NCBI GenBank assembly: GCA_025677835.1 | Contig: JAIXMR010000128.1 | Coordinates: 1-64,000 of the forward strand | Direction: 5' to 3' | DNA: 64,000 bases | Source of the DNA: Sporodiniella umbellata | Taxonomy: Eukaryota; Mucoromycota; Mucoromycetes; Mucorales; Rhizopodaceae | In this document: piece by piece, positions 35,722 through 45,402 of the stretch | Numbering within the stretch: position 1 is the first letter of the stretch | Layout: the number at the start of each line of letters is the position of its first letter | Notes under the pieces: generated by a model | Database searches by the model: none | What the model saw: the letters and a program-made list of their open reading frames with translations, nothing else | What the model was told of the DNA's origin: nothing | Made by a program: the position numbers and the translations under genes

Positions 35722-36440
35722 TTAAGCCTTGTTGGAAACAATGCCATCGAAACGGTTCTTGAACCATTCAATGGATTCTTCCTTCTTGATGCGGTGGGTG
35801 GTACCAACAGTGTTCTTGCAGTGCTTACGGCGAGAGACACGGTAACCAGGACGACCCATAACGACAAAGTAATCCATACCGTAAATACCGATGGAGGGAT
35901 CGTACTTGATACCCAAATCAATGTGTTCGTCAATACCGAAACCAAAGTTACCAGTTTCAGAGAAGTTGCGAGCCTTGAGTTCGTATTCCTTGACCTTCAA
36001 ACCACGTTCGAGGATTTCTTCAGCCTTGGGACCACGGACAGTGACGTGTACGGCAATCTTTTCGTTACGACGAATAGAGAAAGTACGGACAGTGTAACGA
36101 GCCTTGGAGTAGACAGGAGTTTGACCAGTCAATTGTTCCAAAACCTTGGCAGCACGGGTCAATCGATCGCCAGATTCACCAACACAAATGTTGAGAACCA
36201 GCTTTTCAATGCGGAGGTTACGCATGGGGTTGACGGTAGTCTTTTGTTCAGCACTCTATGTTCGTAAGAAGGTGAGCTTGTTTGTTATTGTTTTCTTGCA
36301 AGATAATGGCGAATGGAATTATCGAATGTCGAAAAAAATTGATATTTATTTTTTTCTCTTTTCACTCTTTTCTATCTTATCCATCCATCCCTTTTCTCTT
36401 TTTATATCTTTTATTAAGTTATGGATTTTTTTTTTACCAT
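35722..36440 (-). CDS. RPL11: 60S ribosomal protein uL5 (L11)
   Basis: Contacts 5S rRNA in the large subunit. Exon 2 (36255-35722) holds nearly the whole protein: [57 protein letters not shown]. Exon 1 is the single start codon (36440-36438), followed by GTAAAA. The 182-bp intron ends GAACATAG before AGTGCTGAACAA. This gives 178 residues, normal for uL5. Codon use is strongly biased. The intron after codon 1 parallels SmB. Confidence 0.95.
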
Positions 36441-37455
36441 CGTGTGTGTGTATTGAGTCTGGTTGACGACGGAAAAGAGGAGGATTCATGATGGATGCAT
36501 GTCCTGAGTTCCCATTTGATTCCCCTTGCCACCCTATTTTGCTTGTCTTTTCTCTCTGCCTCATTTCCTATCCTGAATTTAAACTCAGATTTGTGGGCTT
36601 ATAATTAGCACAGGCTGCAACTTTTGTACAGTTACTTTGAATGCCAATCGCAAAGGTCGTTCAAAAAAAAAAAAAAGCAATTTAAAGCTAAAATAACTAT
36701 ACATTTATAAATTGAGCGTATCAATAAAATGGCTGTACAATCCATTTCATTTTATTCGTATTTTTTTTATAATGAATACGACTAAAAACTTTCAAGTAGA
36801 AGCTGAGCCTGCCATCATTTCTTCTAAATCACCGCTCTCTGCTTCTGATTTGAAGTGTTCTTCAGGTTCACCGCAGCATATCTCTCTTCCAAGCAAATTT
36901 GAAGGCATTTGCGACTTGGCTTGTTACTGATAGAGTGAGGTGCACCAAGTCAACCTCATATATCTGATTTTCAATGGTTTTTTAAAGGAAACGAGTTCAA
37001 GACCCTTAACACGCTTCTTGGATGCCAACTTGTAACAAAAATTTCCTGTTTACAAGGTTCGGATTTAGATTTTGGAAGCATTTTTGGACAACAAAAAAAA
37101 GTGCTACGAAAGCTATTCTGTTTAGTCTGATCGTTGTTTAAGAATTGAAGTCACATATAACTGTAGTATGAACCAAGTCTTGCGAAAACATGTTGATAAG
37201 TTCACAAAAGTACTTTGCTAAAAACAAAAAGAAGTAAAAGTTTGGGAACAAAAAAATGTCAGCTTTGATATGGCCACTTTTCTTTTAGTACTTGCTAATA
37301 GTGTTCAAATATACGAGCAGAGATTATTTATGATGTTTATTAGTTGTTGATATTATTGTATAGTATGTTCGAGACAACAGGCTCCGGTGTGTTGGCTTTT
37401 TGTTTTTCAATGGCTTGGCTATAGGCTGTCTTTAAAGTTGATGTGCAAAGCCGTT
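36441..37455. other. Intergenic uL5 / flavodoxin
   Basis: About 1 kb. Open frames at 36712-36930 exist on both strands (the minus-strand one ends in an acidic Ser-rich tail), but I could not join them into a gene. No confident feature. Confidence 0.4.
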
Positions 37456-38391
37456 TTACATGCAAAAGCACTTAGATTCTCTCTTCTCTTTAACATGTAT
37501 TATAGGGCTTTCTTTTTGAGAAATGTTTCGATCGACTTCAATATTTTCTTGAGTGGCTAAACCACCATTTCTACTCACATTGTTTCCAGAAGGAGTCAAG
37601 CCGGCGTGATAAGTATTTAGGACCTTGGCAAAGTTACTACCTTGGGTGTTGGCAATTTCTGACTCTTTTTTGCTAACCAGCCGAGAACCATCCCCGCCCA
37701 CTATTTTTAAAATGCGTTTTTAAGACTATAGGCCCAAATTTTATTATATAGCTTTTAACTTTACCAATAGTGCCGGCGCCGTAAGGTGATCCCCCTATGA
37801 CTTCATTGTTATCGGCTAAGTGAGCATTGGCAAATCCTAGAGGCACATAGTTAAGACCATGGTGAGCAAAATAAGTCAGTAAGGTGTAAGCTGTTGTTTC
37901 TTGACCGCCGTGCTGTGAGCTTGATGAAAAAAAGGTGCCTGCAAACTTTCCTGAAAGACCACCCTTTGACCATAGAGAGCCGGTGGCATCCAAAAATGCT
38001 TTCATCTGGGAAGGTAAGGTTCCAAAACGTGTTGGTATACCTATTGGAAACGTTTTAGCAGATCAGTGTATATATATACGCCTATGTACATGTCTATTTA
38101 CCAAACAATAAACCATCAGCCTTTTCAAGCTCGTCAATAGTAATTGTTGGAATTTCTAGTCTCTTGGCAGCCCCCATTTTTTCTAATACTTCATTTGAAA
38201 GTGTTTCAGGAACCTTGTTTTATTTTATAGTCAATTAAAATGTACTTGTTATTCAGAACGCCCTCCTCCTTTCCTTTTACCTGGAATATCTTGACGCTCA
38301 CACCTTCAGATTCTAACCCTTTCTTAATATTTTTGGCAAGAGTATAAATATGACTGTACAGAGAGTAAATTATAATATAAACAACAGGCAT
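37456..38391 (-). CDS. WrbA/Pst2-type NAD(P)H:quinone oxidoreductase, flavodoxin-like
   Basis: FMN enzyme reducing quinones by two electrons; fungal members sit at plasma-membrane eisosomes and protect against oxidative stress. Exons 38391-38281, 38213-38102, 38040-37765 and 37700-37456 give 247 residues. FMN-binding N-terminus: VYIIIYSLYSHIYTLAKNI. Further motifs: ADGLLFGIPTRFG, FLDATGSLWSKGGLSGK, SSQHGGQETT and GGSPYGAGTI. The body fits WrbA (about 200 residues), but there is a C-terminal extension of about 50 residues that is polar and ends KCFCM. That end resembles a CaaX prenylation box (Cys-Phe-Cys-Met), fitting membrane attachment; this is inferred. Confidence 0.92.
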
Positions 38392-39586
38392 TTTGAAGAA
38401 TAATAATAACAAAAAAATAGAAAATAAAAACTCAAAATGCCTTTTATAAATGTTTGTAAGACAGATGAAGATAGGAAATAACTATTTATAAGCATTACTA
38501 AGTTGAGAAGTACAGCGTTCCTAAAAAAAAAAAAAAAAAAAAAAAAAGCTACACATAAGACCATAGACTTTCAATTGATCTGCTTAAGTTTTTATCTTTG
38601 GTTTTTAGAGTATTATCAAAAACCGAAATTTTAAGGTTTTTTTCAATTGAAGTGTTCATGTAAAATTCCTGAGGTTGAACAGTTTTCTTTTTCCCATTTG
38701 TTTTGTTTAAAAAAATTGTAGGTTATCTGAATATTGACTTCGATTTGTCCAAAAAAAAATACCGCTCTGTTTAAATTTAGGTTAATGTTTGGTAAGCATT
38801 ACAAATCCACTGAGGTACACTAGTTTTGGTAATTTATATTAACAAATTCAGAAACTGCCTCTTTTGGCATTTTTTTTTTTAAAAAAAGTTCGAGTGTTGT
38901 CTCATTACAATTAAAACACAGATTTATTGTCTCAGAGTGAGCGTTGTTGATCAAACTTATACATATTTATTTTCTATGGGTACGTTTAAATTGTACTATA
39001 ATGTGACAATAGTATCATTAAATGAAAGATGTGATATCACATTTATTATGCATTTGTGTCCATTACTTTTGACCGATGACAGTTGTGTTTGTAGAGTCAT
39101 CAGAGACCTGTTTTTTAAATACAAAATTTAAACTAACAAATACATGGATAACAATCAGTATACACAAGTAATGCAGCTGTTTTGCTAGGAGGATTTTTTT
39201 TTGTGAAATAGTAAACATTGACTTTGAGAATAGGGTGTCTTTTCAAATTTCCCTAAAGCTTCTAAACGGGTCTAGCCTTATATAAATATATTTCATACCT
39301 ACTTCATAAATACAGGTCAAGGTACAAAGCTGACCCCAAGAATGTTATATTTAACAGTGATTTGACTTTGATTTTTTGTTGTTATTTTAGTTAAAAAAAT
39401 CTAATCCACCATCTGTTTCTATCTTGAAAAGTGGCGATTCTTACTGTTTCACAAAAAAAAGGTTTAAAGCGTCATATTTTTATTTCTCCCTTTTTTCGTT
39501 TTTATTTTTCTTTCTATTACTACTGCTTCCTGCTAATCAAAGAGAATAATACGCTTATAACAGACATAGTATAAAATTAGCAATAT
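38392..39586. other. Divergent intergenic region
   Basis: 1.2 kb between the flavodoxin and the disordered-protein gene. It carries an A25 tract at 38523-38547, about 130 bp from the flavodoxin start, and a short T/A hairpin-like run at about 38870-38887. No gene is seen. Confidence 0.45.
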
Positions 39587-40798
39587 ATGTTTCAGTCATC
39601 CTCTAGTAGAAGGGAGCAATACTTGTGTCGTCCACCAACAAACCATAGGCACAGACTAAACAAAACTAGTTTTTCATTTGAATCCAAAGTATCGTTTGAG
39701 GGAGACAGTGGATACAATTCAACATCCTCAACACCAGCATGTTCTGTTGCCTCTTCGCCGAGAGACATCTTGCCAGTAACATGCCATGAAGAGGATAAAA
39801 AACCGCTGGCCGTAAATAAGAAAAAGTATTCCCTAACTCCTCGACAACCTGATCTGGTATATTCTTGCCCAAGACCTTTGGCCTTTCCGTTTCACAATGA
39901 CGACCACTTTTTGCCAGTTGCGGAAGCCGATCCTCGCGATATTGCCAGGGTAACGCCTTCATCAATTAATAGGTCACATTCTATTCAATCAAAAGCCAGT
40001 ACTCAATATGATTCGGGGTCTTCTTTTAGTCGACAGTCATCTATCCTCAGCTCTATACAAAAAGGCACCGTGCGTTCAATAAGATCTGTCTTTCAAATAC
40101 CCAGCTCTTTAAATGCTATTAGTCAAAGTACAAAAAGTGCATCTGGCTCCTATAGTACACGCCAGCCACCTCTTGAAAGACTTGAAATAAAAAAGGGCAC
40201 GGTCCAGTCTCTCAAGGCACTATTCATGGGGCATCAGCAACAGGCGGCACTGAAGTCTGTACCACCCTTGTGTGCTAACCAAGGGCAGGCTAGCCAATCT
40301 CAAGCGAGCCAACCAAAAGCACCTATCACAAACAGTACAAAAGACTCAAGTTGTACACATGTATCAAACAGCGCAGCCACTAAGAAGTCACTATCATCGC
40401 GAGCTAAAGAAATGGCCAAACGGGCGTTTCGAAAAAAGCCTATACCAATCAACACTGAGCAGCAGTCTATCATATGCAGTAAAGCAGATATCAAAACTAC
40501 CCATATTTCTCCTGCTATAAAGCCATTACCCAAAAAACCTATTGTGGAAACTGTGTTCCCTGAGCAACCTAAAAAAACTTTAATATCAGAAGCAAAAAGG
40601 CTATCAACTCGTGTGGTGTCTTCCATACGCCCATCAAAAAGTAGCAACCTAACGCCGCCGTCAAAAGCTAAAAATAATGAAGGCAGCACAGATGACCAAA
40701 GTAAAACCCCAAAACAAGAAGGTTCTAAAGTTGGAAAACTGTGGAATAGCTTTAAAAACCTGATGGCTGGTAAAAGATCTCGAGTAGGTGTATTGTAA
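39587..40798 (+). CDS. Disordered Ser/Lys-rich protein with repeated amphipathic motifs, unknown function
   Basis: I do not recognise this 403-residue, intronless frame. Its length, ATG context and clean stop support a real gene. It is rich in Ser, Lys, Gln and Pro with no globular domain. Two stretches repeat: KGTVRSIRSVF (near residue 163) and KGTVQSLKALF (near 206). Looser relatives follow: SRAKEMAKRAFRKKP, SEAKRLSTRVVSSIR and the C-terminal GKLWNSFKNLMAGK. Each would form a short basic amphipathic helix, which suggests membrane or microtubule binding, or docking sites on a scaffold. Many SxxS and RxxS sites suggest heavy phosphorylation. The function is not assigned. Confidence 0.72.
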   Translation: MFQSSSSRREQYLCRPPTNHRHRLNKTSFSFESKVSFEGDSGYNSTSSTPACSVASSPRDILPVTCHEEDKKPLAVNKKKYSLTPRQPDLVYSCPRPLAFPFHNDDHFLPVAEADPRDIARVTPSSINRSHSIQSKASTQYDSGSSFSRQSSILSSIQKGTVRSIRSVFQIPSSLNAISQSTKSASGSYSTRQPPLERLEIKKGTVQSLKALFMGHQQQAALKSVPPLCANQGQASQSQASQPKAPITNSTKDSSCTHVSNSAATKKSLSSRAKEMAKRAFRKKPIPINTEQQSIICSKADIKTTHISPAIKPLPKKPIVETVFPEQPKKTLISEAKRLSTRVVSSIRPSKSSNLTPPSKAKNNEGSTDDQSKTPKQEGSKVGKLWNSFKNLMAGKRSRVGVL

Positions 40799-41970
40799 CC
40801 AACACTCTGTAATCCAAAGCGTCCTTTCTTTTATTTTTGATTTTTATGTATCCTATGCCTCTTATATGTTCTCTTCTCTCCTTGTAATTAATCCAAATAA
40901 ATTTAAATATGTCCCGGCTAACTAATGAATACCATCAAATGGTCTGGATCTGCTTCTGTGTACTACGTTAGTCAGCATGTGCTAAAGTTATGTATGTGTA
41001 TTTTTTTTTTTTTTTTTTTTTTGAAGAGCAATGATGTATAACAACTGCAAGTATCTAGTATTTTGGGCTCTGAAGCTCGTATGTGTTCGTCATCTCTTTT
41101 TTTTTGTGTGTATGTCTATAGCTTGCTTTCTTTTTATACTACATATCAAAGCTTGAGCCTATTGTAGAGATACTAACAACGTAATGACTCCCATTCGAAA
41201 ATGCATGATAGTTTTCAAGTACTCAACTCAAAAAATCAAAAGACCAATTTATTTCCTTCATAATGAGTTTTTATTTTTATTTTGAACAAAAGATATTTAC
41301 TTGTACATTTTTTTTGTTTAGTCCTGTTTTATAGCCTTACACTTGATTCTATTGTTTTAGAGTTATAGGAAACTAACAAACTGACTTTTTACCTGTTGCA
41401 GAAAATAGTAATAGAATTATGTTGAACATCTTGAGATATTTGCTACTTTTTTTCCATTTATTGATTCAATTTCTTTCTATTGATTCTTCCAAAACCTTCT
41501 TTTTTAAGCTTGTCTTTTTCATTGTGCGTAACTTTAAGCTCAGGAATTCATGAGGGAGCTGGCCAAGAAGCGTTACAATTGAAAAACCGACAAGCTGCTT
41601 CGATCGAATGTTCAAAGTCAGGCACAACAAGGCAAACTTGAATTGCCCTATCCGCTCTTTCCCCAAAAATCTAAAGTAAGTAGCCCATTGATGCAGGATG
41701 AGAATGGAAGCAAGTAGATATATGAAAAGAATACGGATGAGCTCGCTTAAATGAACGGATGGATGGATGGAAACAAAGGACTGGATAATTTCTCCTGACT
41801 CAGCTCCGGACGCGTCAACATGTCTACATTTTTGACATCACGCTTGTACATTCAAGTACGCATTCAACACATCACAATCATTCTTTTCATTTCCTTTACA
41901 TTCTGCATTTATGAGACAAAAACAGCACTGTTAAGCCCTGATGCTGACCTTTTTATGCATTTGTACATAG
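40799..41970. other. Intergenic region and probable 5' leader intron of NAC-alpha
   Basis: Contains a T22 tract (41001-41022) and a strong donor AAAGTAAGTAG near 41674. The acceptor ACATAG lies directly before the NAC-alpha ATG at 41971, so a leader intron of up to about 300 bp is likely. A (GGAT)n run lies at about 41757-41769. An ATG at 41820 could add 12 in-frame residues if a donor at 41856 is used; this is uncertain. Confidence 0.5.
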
Positions 41971-42435
41971 ATGTCTTCAGAGAACGCTCAAGTTTCCCCT
42001 CAATCTCGTGCTGAGCAAAAGGCTCGCAAATCCCTTTCATCCCTCGGTTTAAAGCCTGTTAGCGATATCAACCGTGTCACTTTCACTCGCGGTAGAGATA
42101 TGGTTTTTGTCATCAACAACCCTGAAGTTTTCAAGAGTAACAACTCTGATACTCACATTGTTTTTGGTGAAATGGCCGTTGAAGACCTTGCCGCTCGTGC
42201 TCAACAAGCTGCTTTGGAACAACAACTCGCTACCGATGCCGAAAAGTCTGAAGAAAAGCCTACCGAAGAAGCTCAAGCTGAAGACGATGATGAAGAAGTC
42301 GATGCTGAAGGTGTTGAAGAAAAGGATATCGAATTGGTTGTTAAGCAAGCCAACACTACTCGCCCCAAGGCCATCAAGGCTCTTAAGAACAACAACAACG
42401 ATGTTGTCAACGCCATCATGGAACTTACTATGTAA
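41971..42435 (+). CDS. EGD2: Nascent polypeptide-associated complex subunit alpha
   Basis: Ribosome-bound chaperone that shields nascent chains together with NAC-beta. 154 residues. NAC domain near residues 15-70: RAEQKARKSLSSLGLKPV, VFVINNPEVFKS, THIVFGEMAVEDL. An acidic linker (EDDDEEVDAEGVEEKD) leads to the C-terminal UBA domain (DIELVVKQANTTRPKAI, NAIMELTM). It is slightly short at the N-terminus compared with plant/animal forms, but like fungal ones. Codon use is highly biased. The splice acceptor immediately before the ATG implies an upstream leader exon. Confidence 0.95.
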   Translation: MSSENAQVSPQSRAEQKARKSLSSLGLKPVSDINRVTFTRGRDMVFVINNPEVFKSNNSDTHIVFGEMAVEDLAARAQQAALEQQLATDAEKSEEKPTEEAQAEDDDEEVDAEGVEEKDIELVVKQANTTRPKAIKALKNNNNDVVNAIMELTM

Positions 42436-43111
42436 CTCTGAAAACACAATTTTAATCTCACCTTTTGTATAAATAAAGCTTAAATGCTTAAATACTATTT
42501 TTTTTTTTCCTTTGAAAAAGTTGGTTTTCGGATTAAAAAAAAGTACACCCATGAACAGTTTGGACAAATTATAGAGACTATTTTGAGAATATAGTTTTAC
42601 CATAAAAAAAAAGACTCGCTAGTACCAAGTGATGGTTTCCTTAGGGCTGAACAAAGATATCGTGTATCCTCTCATAAGAAATACGTTATGCAACTTTTTC
42701 GGATCTAAAACTAGCATTGGGCTGTACTATATATATGATATACGATTTGAGCTATATATCGTATGTTTATGCGCTTTTGCGACCAGGTATTCTCACGGAA
42801 GTGTCTTTGACTGTATTTGATTATAATTGCTCTAGAAGATTTCTTTCTTACGCGAGAATCTCTGTATCTTCAAAAATTGCAGTGATGTCCATTTTGAGTC
42901 TCCTTAAAAGAGAAGTATAGTCTTATGCGCTCCAGTATGTCAGTGGAAAACATTAAAAATGAGGCTGGCGCTTCTTTGCTGATTGGACAGGCTGTGGAAA
43001 ATTTTTTATTTACTTTTACTATTAGATTTATCTTCCGAAATGTTATTCGAAAAATAAAAGAAAAAAAAACTATAGTGCTCCCCTTTGCTCTTTCCTTAAA
43101 ATTATTTAAAA
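42436..43111. other. Intergenic NAC-alpha / zinc-knuckle gene
   Basis: 676 bp, AT-rich; it contains the promoter of the next gene. No gene is seen. Confidence 0.45.
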
Positions 43112-44259
43112 ATGTCTTTCGGTGGACGTAACTGTTACAAGTGTGGTGAACGCAAGTATCCTTTTATCAACTTTAAACCAAAACAGCTTTTATTATTTAT
43201 TTTGGACTTCCTACCAGTGGCTGCTATTGTTGTGTAGTATTTGTGGTCAAACGACAATCTCACAATCTGTAGCATCCACATTTCTCTTGCTCATTTTTGA
43301 TACATAAGTTCTTGATTGTTCTACGTTTAATCAAGAGCTTGTGATCTCGGCTTACGCGATCATTAGCTCATATGCATTGTCTAAGAACACGAACTCTACA
43401 TTCCGCTCCTGTGTTTTTTATTGAACAATGATATAATAAAGACGAAAGGAGTGGGAATTGTATTAAAGCGTAGAGAAAGGAATCCTCTTATTGTTCTTAT
43501 ACGCTTACGCTTATACTCTTTTTTTTTTATAGCCGGTCACCAGGCCAGAGACTGTCACAAGACTGAATCTGTCTGGTAAATAGTCATCTTTTACTTTCAA
43601 AAGTGAAAGCTCACACACACACATATATATATAGCTACAACTGTCAACAAGAAGGTCACATGTCCAAGGACTGGTACGTAATCCAAATTTGATTAAGCAA
43701 AAAAATATTGACTTTCTGTCTTAACAGTGTTGAGCCTCGCGCTGAAAAGCTTTGCTATAAGTGCAACCAAGCTGGTCATTTGGTAAAATATAAATTGCGT
43801 TTATATACAGATCTTTATCTTAACATAAGCAATATATAGTCTCGCGACTGTTCTCAAAACTCATCCTACAACGATGGACCCACCTGTTACAACTGTAACC
43901 AAGCTGGCCATATGTCTCGCGACTGTCCTGAATCAAATGGAAACAGCCGCAGCTTCGGTGGTAAGTCTTGCTACAACTGTGGTCAATCTGGCCACATCAG
44001 CCGCGAGTAAGTTTAAAGGATAGTTTTAGAGGGCATGAGTGCTAACAAACTCTTAATAGGTGCTCTTCTGGTGGCGCTGGCCCCAAGTGCTACAACTGTG
44101 GAAACTCTGGCCATATGTCTAGAGACTGTGACCAACCTGCTCAAGCCAAGACTTGTTACAAGTGCCAACAATCCGGACACATTGTAAGTTGCTTTCAATT
44201 TAACGGATTTAGTATAACTAACTTTATTTTAGGCCCGCGATTGCTATGCCGAAAACTAA
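43112..44259 (+). CDS. CCHC zinc-knuckle nucleic-acid-binding protein, CNBP/Gis2/Byr3 type
   Basis: Binds single-stranded RNA/DNA; fungal homologues are translation and stress regulators. Exons 43112-43151, 43533-43575, 43635-43673, 43728-43782, 43840-44006, 44060-44183 and 44233-44259 give 164 residues. Seven CX2CX4HX4C knuckles are present: CYKCGEPGHQARDC, CYNCQQEGHMSKDC, CYKCNQAGHLSRDC, CYNCNQAGHMSRDC, CYNCGQSGHISREC, CYNCGNSGHMSRDC and CYKCQQSGHIARDC. Introns cut knuckles 1, 3, 5 and 7, and the second and third introns fall exactly in cysteine codons flanking knuckle 2. The first intron (381 bp) is GC-AG (GCAAGT donor); the nearest GT reading would insert an extra residue into knuckle 1 and ruin its spacing. 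Confidence 0.94.
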
Positions 44260-44492
44260 GCTGGTTTTTTTCTTCCATGTGCTTAATAGCAGAATATTAC
44301 TGAACTAAATAAAATTGCTTTTAATTTGCCAAAATGCATAGGGTTTAACTGTTTTGCTTTTGTTTGATTTATTCAATCTCAGCCGTTTTCGAAACGTCAT
44401 CAATTTCTTACAGAAATTTGGCTCCCGCTTGTGCTCTATGGGTGGCAACCCAGTAAAAAATCTTTTCTCATATTTTTGTTTGTCTAAATAAA

Positions 44493-44808
44493 ATGTCTGC
44501 TTGGAAAGCTGCCGGTATCACGTATGTATTGAATCCAGGGCAACAAAAAAGAATCGTCAGCCATTAAACTACAATCTATATAGTTACCTTCAATATGCCA
44601 ATATTTGTGCTCGCGCTGTTCGTAATTCTTTGAAGGACGATGTTCGCGCTGCTGCCCTTCGTCGCGACAAGAATGGTCTCAAGTTCCAAAAGTGGGAAAA
44701 CGGTGTTGCAAAGGAACAGGTACTCTAATAGAATAAACCTAGGTCTGGCAGTTTGTTTAACCAATTCTTTTTCTTTTTCAGAAATTCATTGTTCCTCAAA
44801 ACAACTAA
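44493..44808 (+). CDS. ATP15: Mitochondrial ATP synthase F1 subunit epsilon
   Basis: Small stalk subunit of the F1 sector (63 residues). Exons 44493-44521, 44584-44719 and 44782-44808, phases agree. MSAWKAAGITYLQYANICAR matches the family N-terminus. RNSLKDDVRAAALRR and FQKWENG follow as expected, ending FIVPQNN. No cleaved presequence is expected, as in yeast Atp15. It converges with SMC1. Confidence 0.93.
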
Positions 44809-45402
44809 TTTTTTTGTCATTTGAAAGCAATGCACAATAACAATAAACGCTTAACTTTACCACTTGTTTTTGTACACTAAACACCCCGATTTCAAAAACT
44901 TGGACAGCGACTGGATTTCTGGAGCAGTAGGAGTAATCAAGGACAGTCTAGCAAAGCGCCATAGTTGAATAGTACTCGAACTCATTTAAAAGTTTGAGCG
45001 CTTCAAGTTATTATAGAACTTTCCGCAAACTCATTGGGTTTGTAAACGCTCAATATAAAGTATATAGCATACACTATATACAAATATAGCTATATGGCTA
45101 GATATGACCAACACTACCTTCGTAAACTATGAAGGCTGGGGGTTTAACCAATATAATTAGCCGACGCCTAGTAGCTAGTAATGATTTGTTTTTGACCTTT
45201 AGTTTTTACTTCTGTAACATTCGGGTTGCTGTTTATTTTTTAAAATAGTAATGAGTCAACATATGGATTGCATAAACAGTTAGTAAAGGGTTTCGTAAGC
45301 CAGCTGAGGAGCAAAAATAAAAATGCCAAATATAAGATAGTGTAGTATAATATATAACAACTGTATTTGTTTATTTTGTTTTTGCTTTTTTTCCCCTCTT
45401 AT
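44809..45402. other. Intergenic, convergent ATP15 / SMC1
   Basis: 594 bp, AT-rich. No gene is seen. Confidence 0.45.

Noticed and set aside
36712..36930. Small gene between uL5 and the flavodoxin
   Set aside because: Both strands are partly open and neither joins to further exons or shows a known motif; composition alone is not enough.
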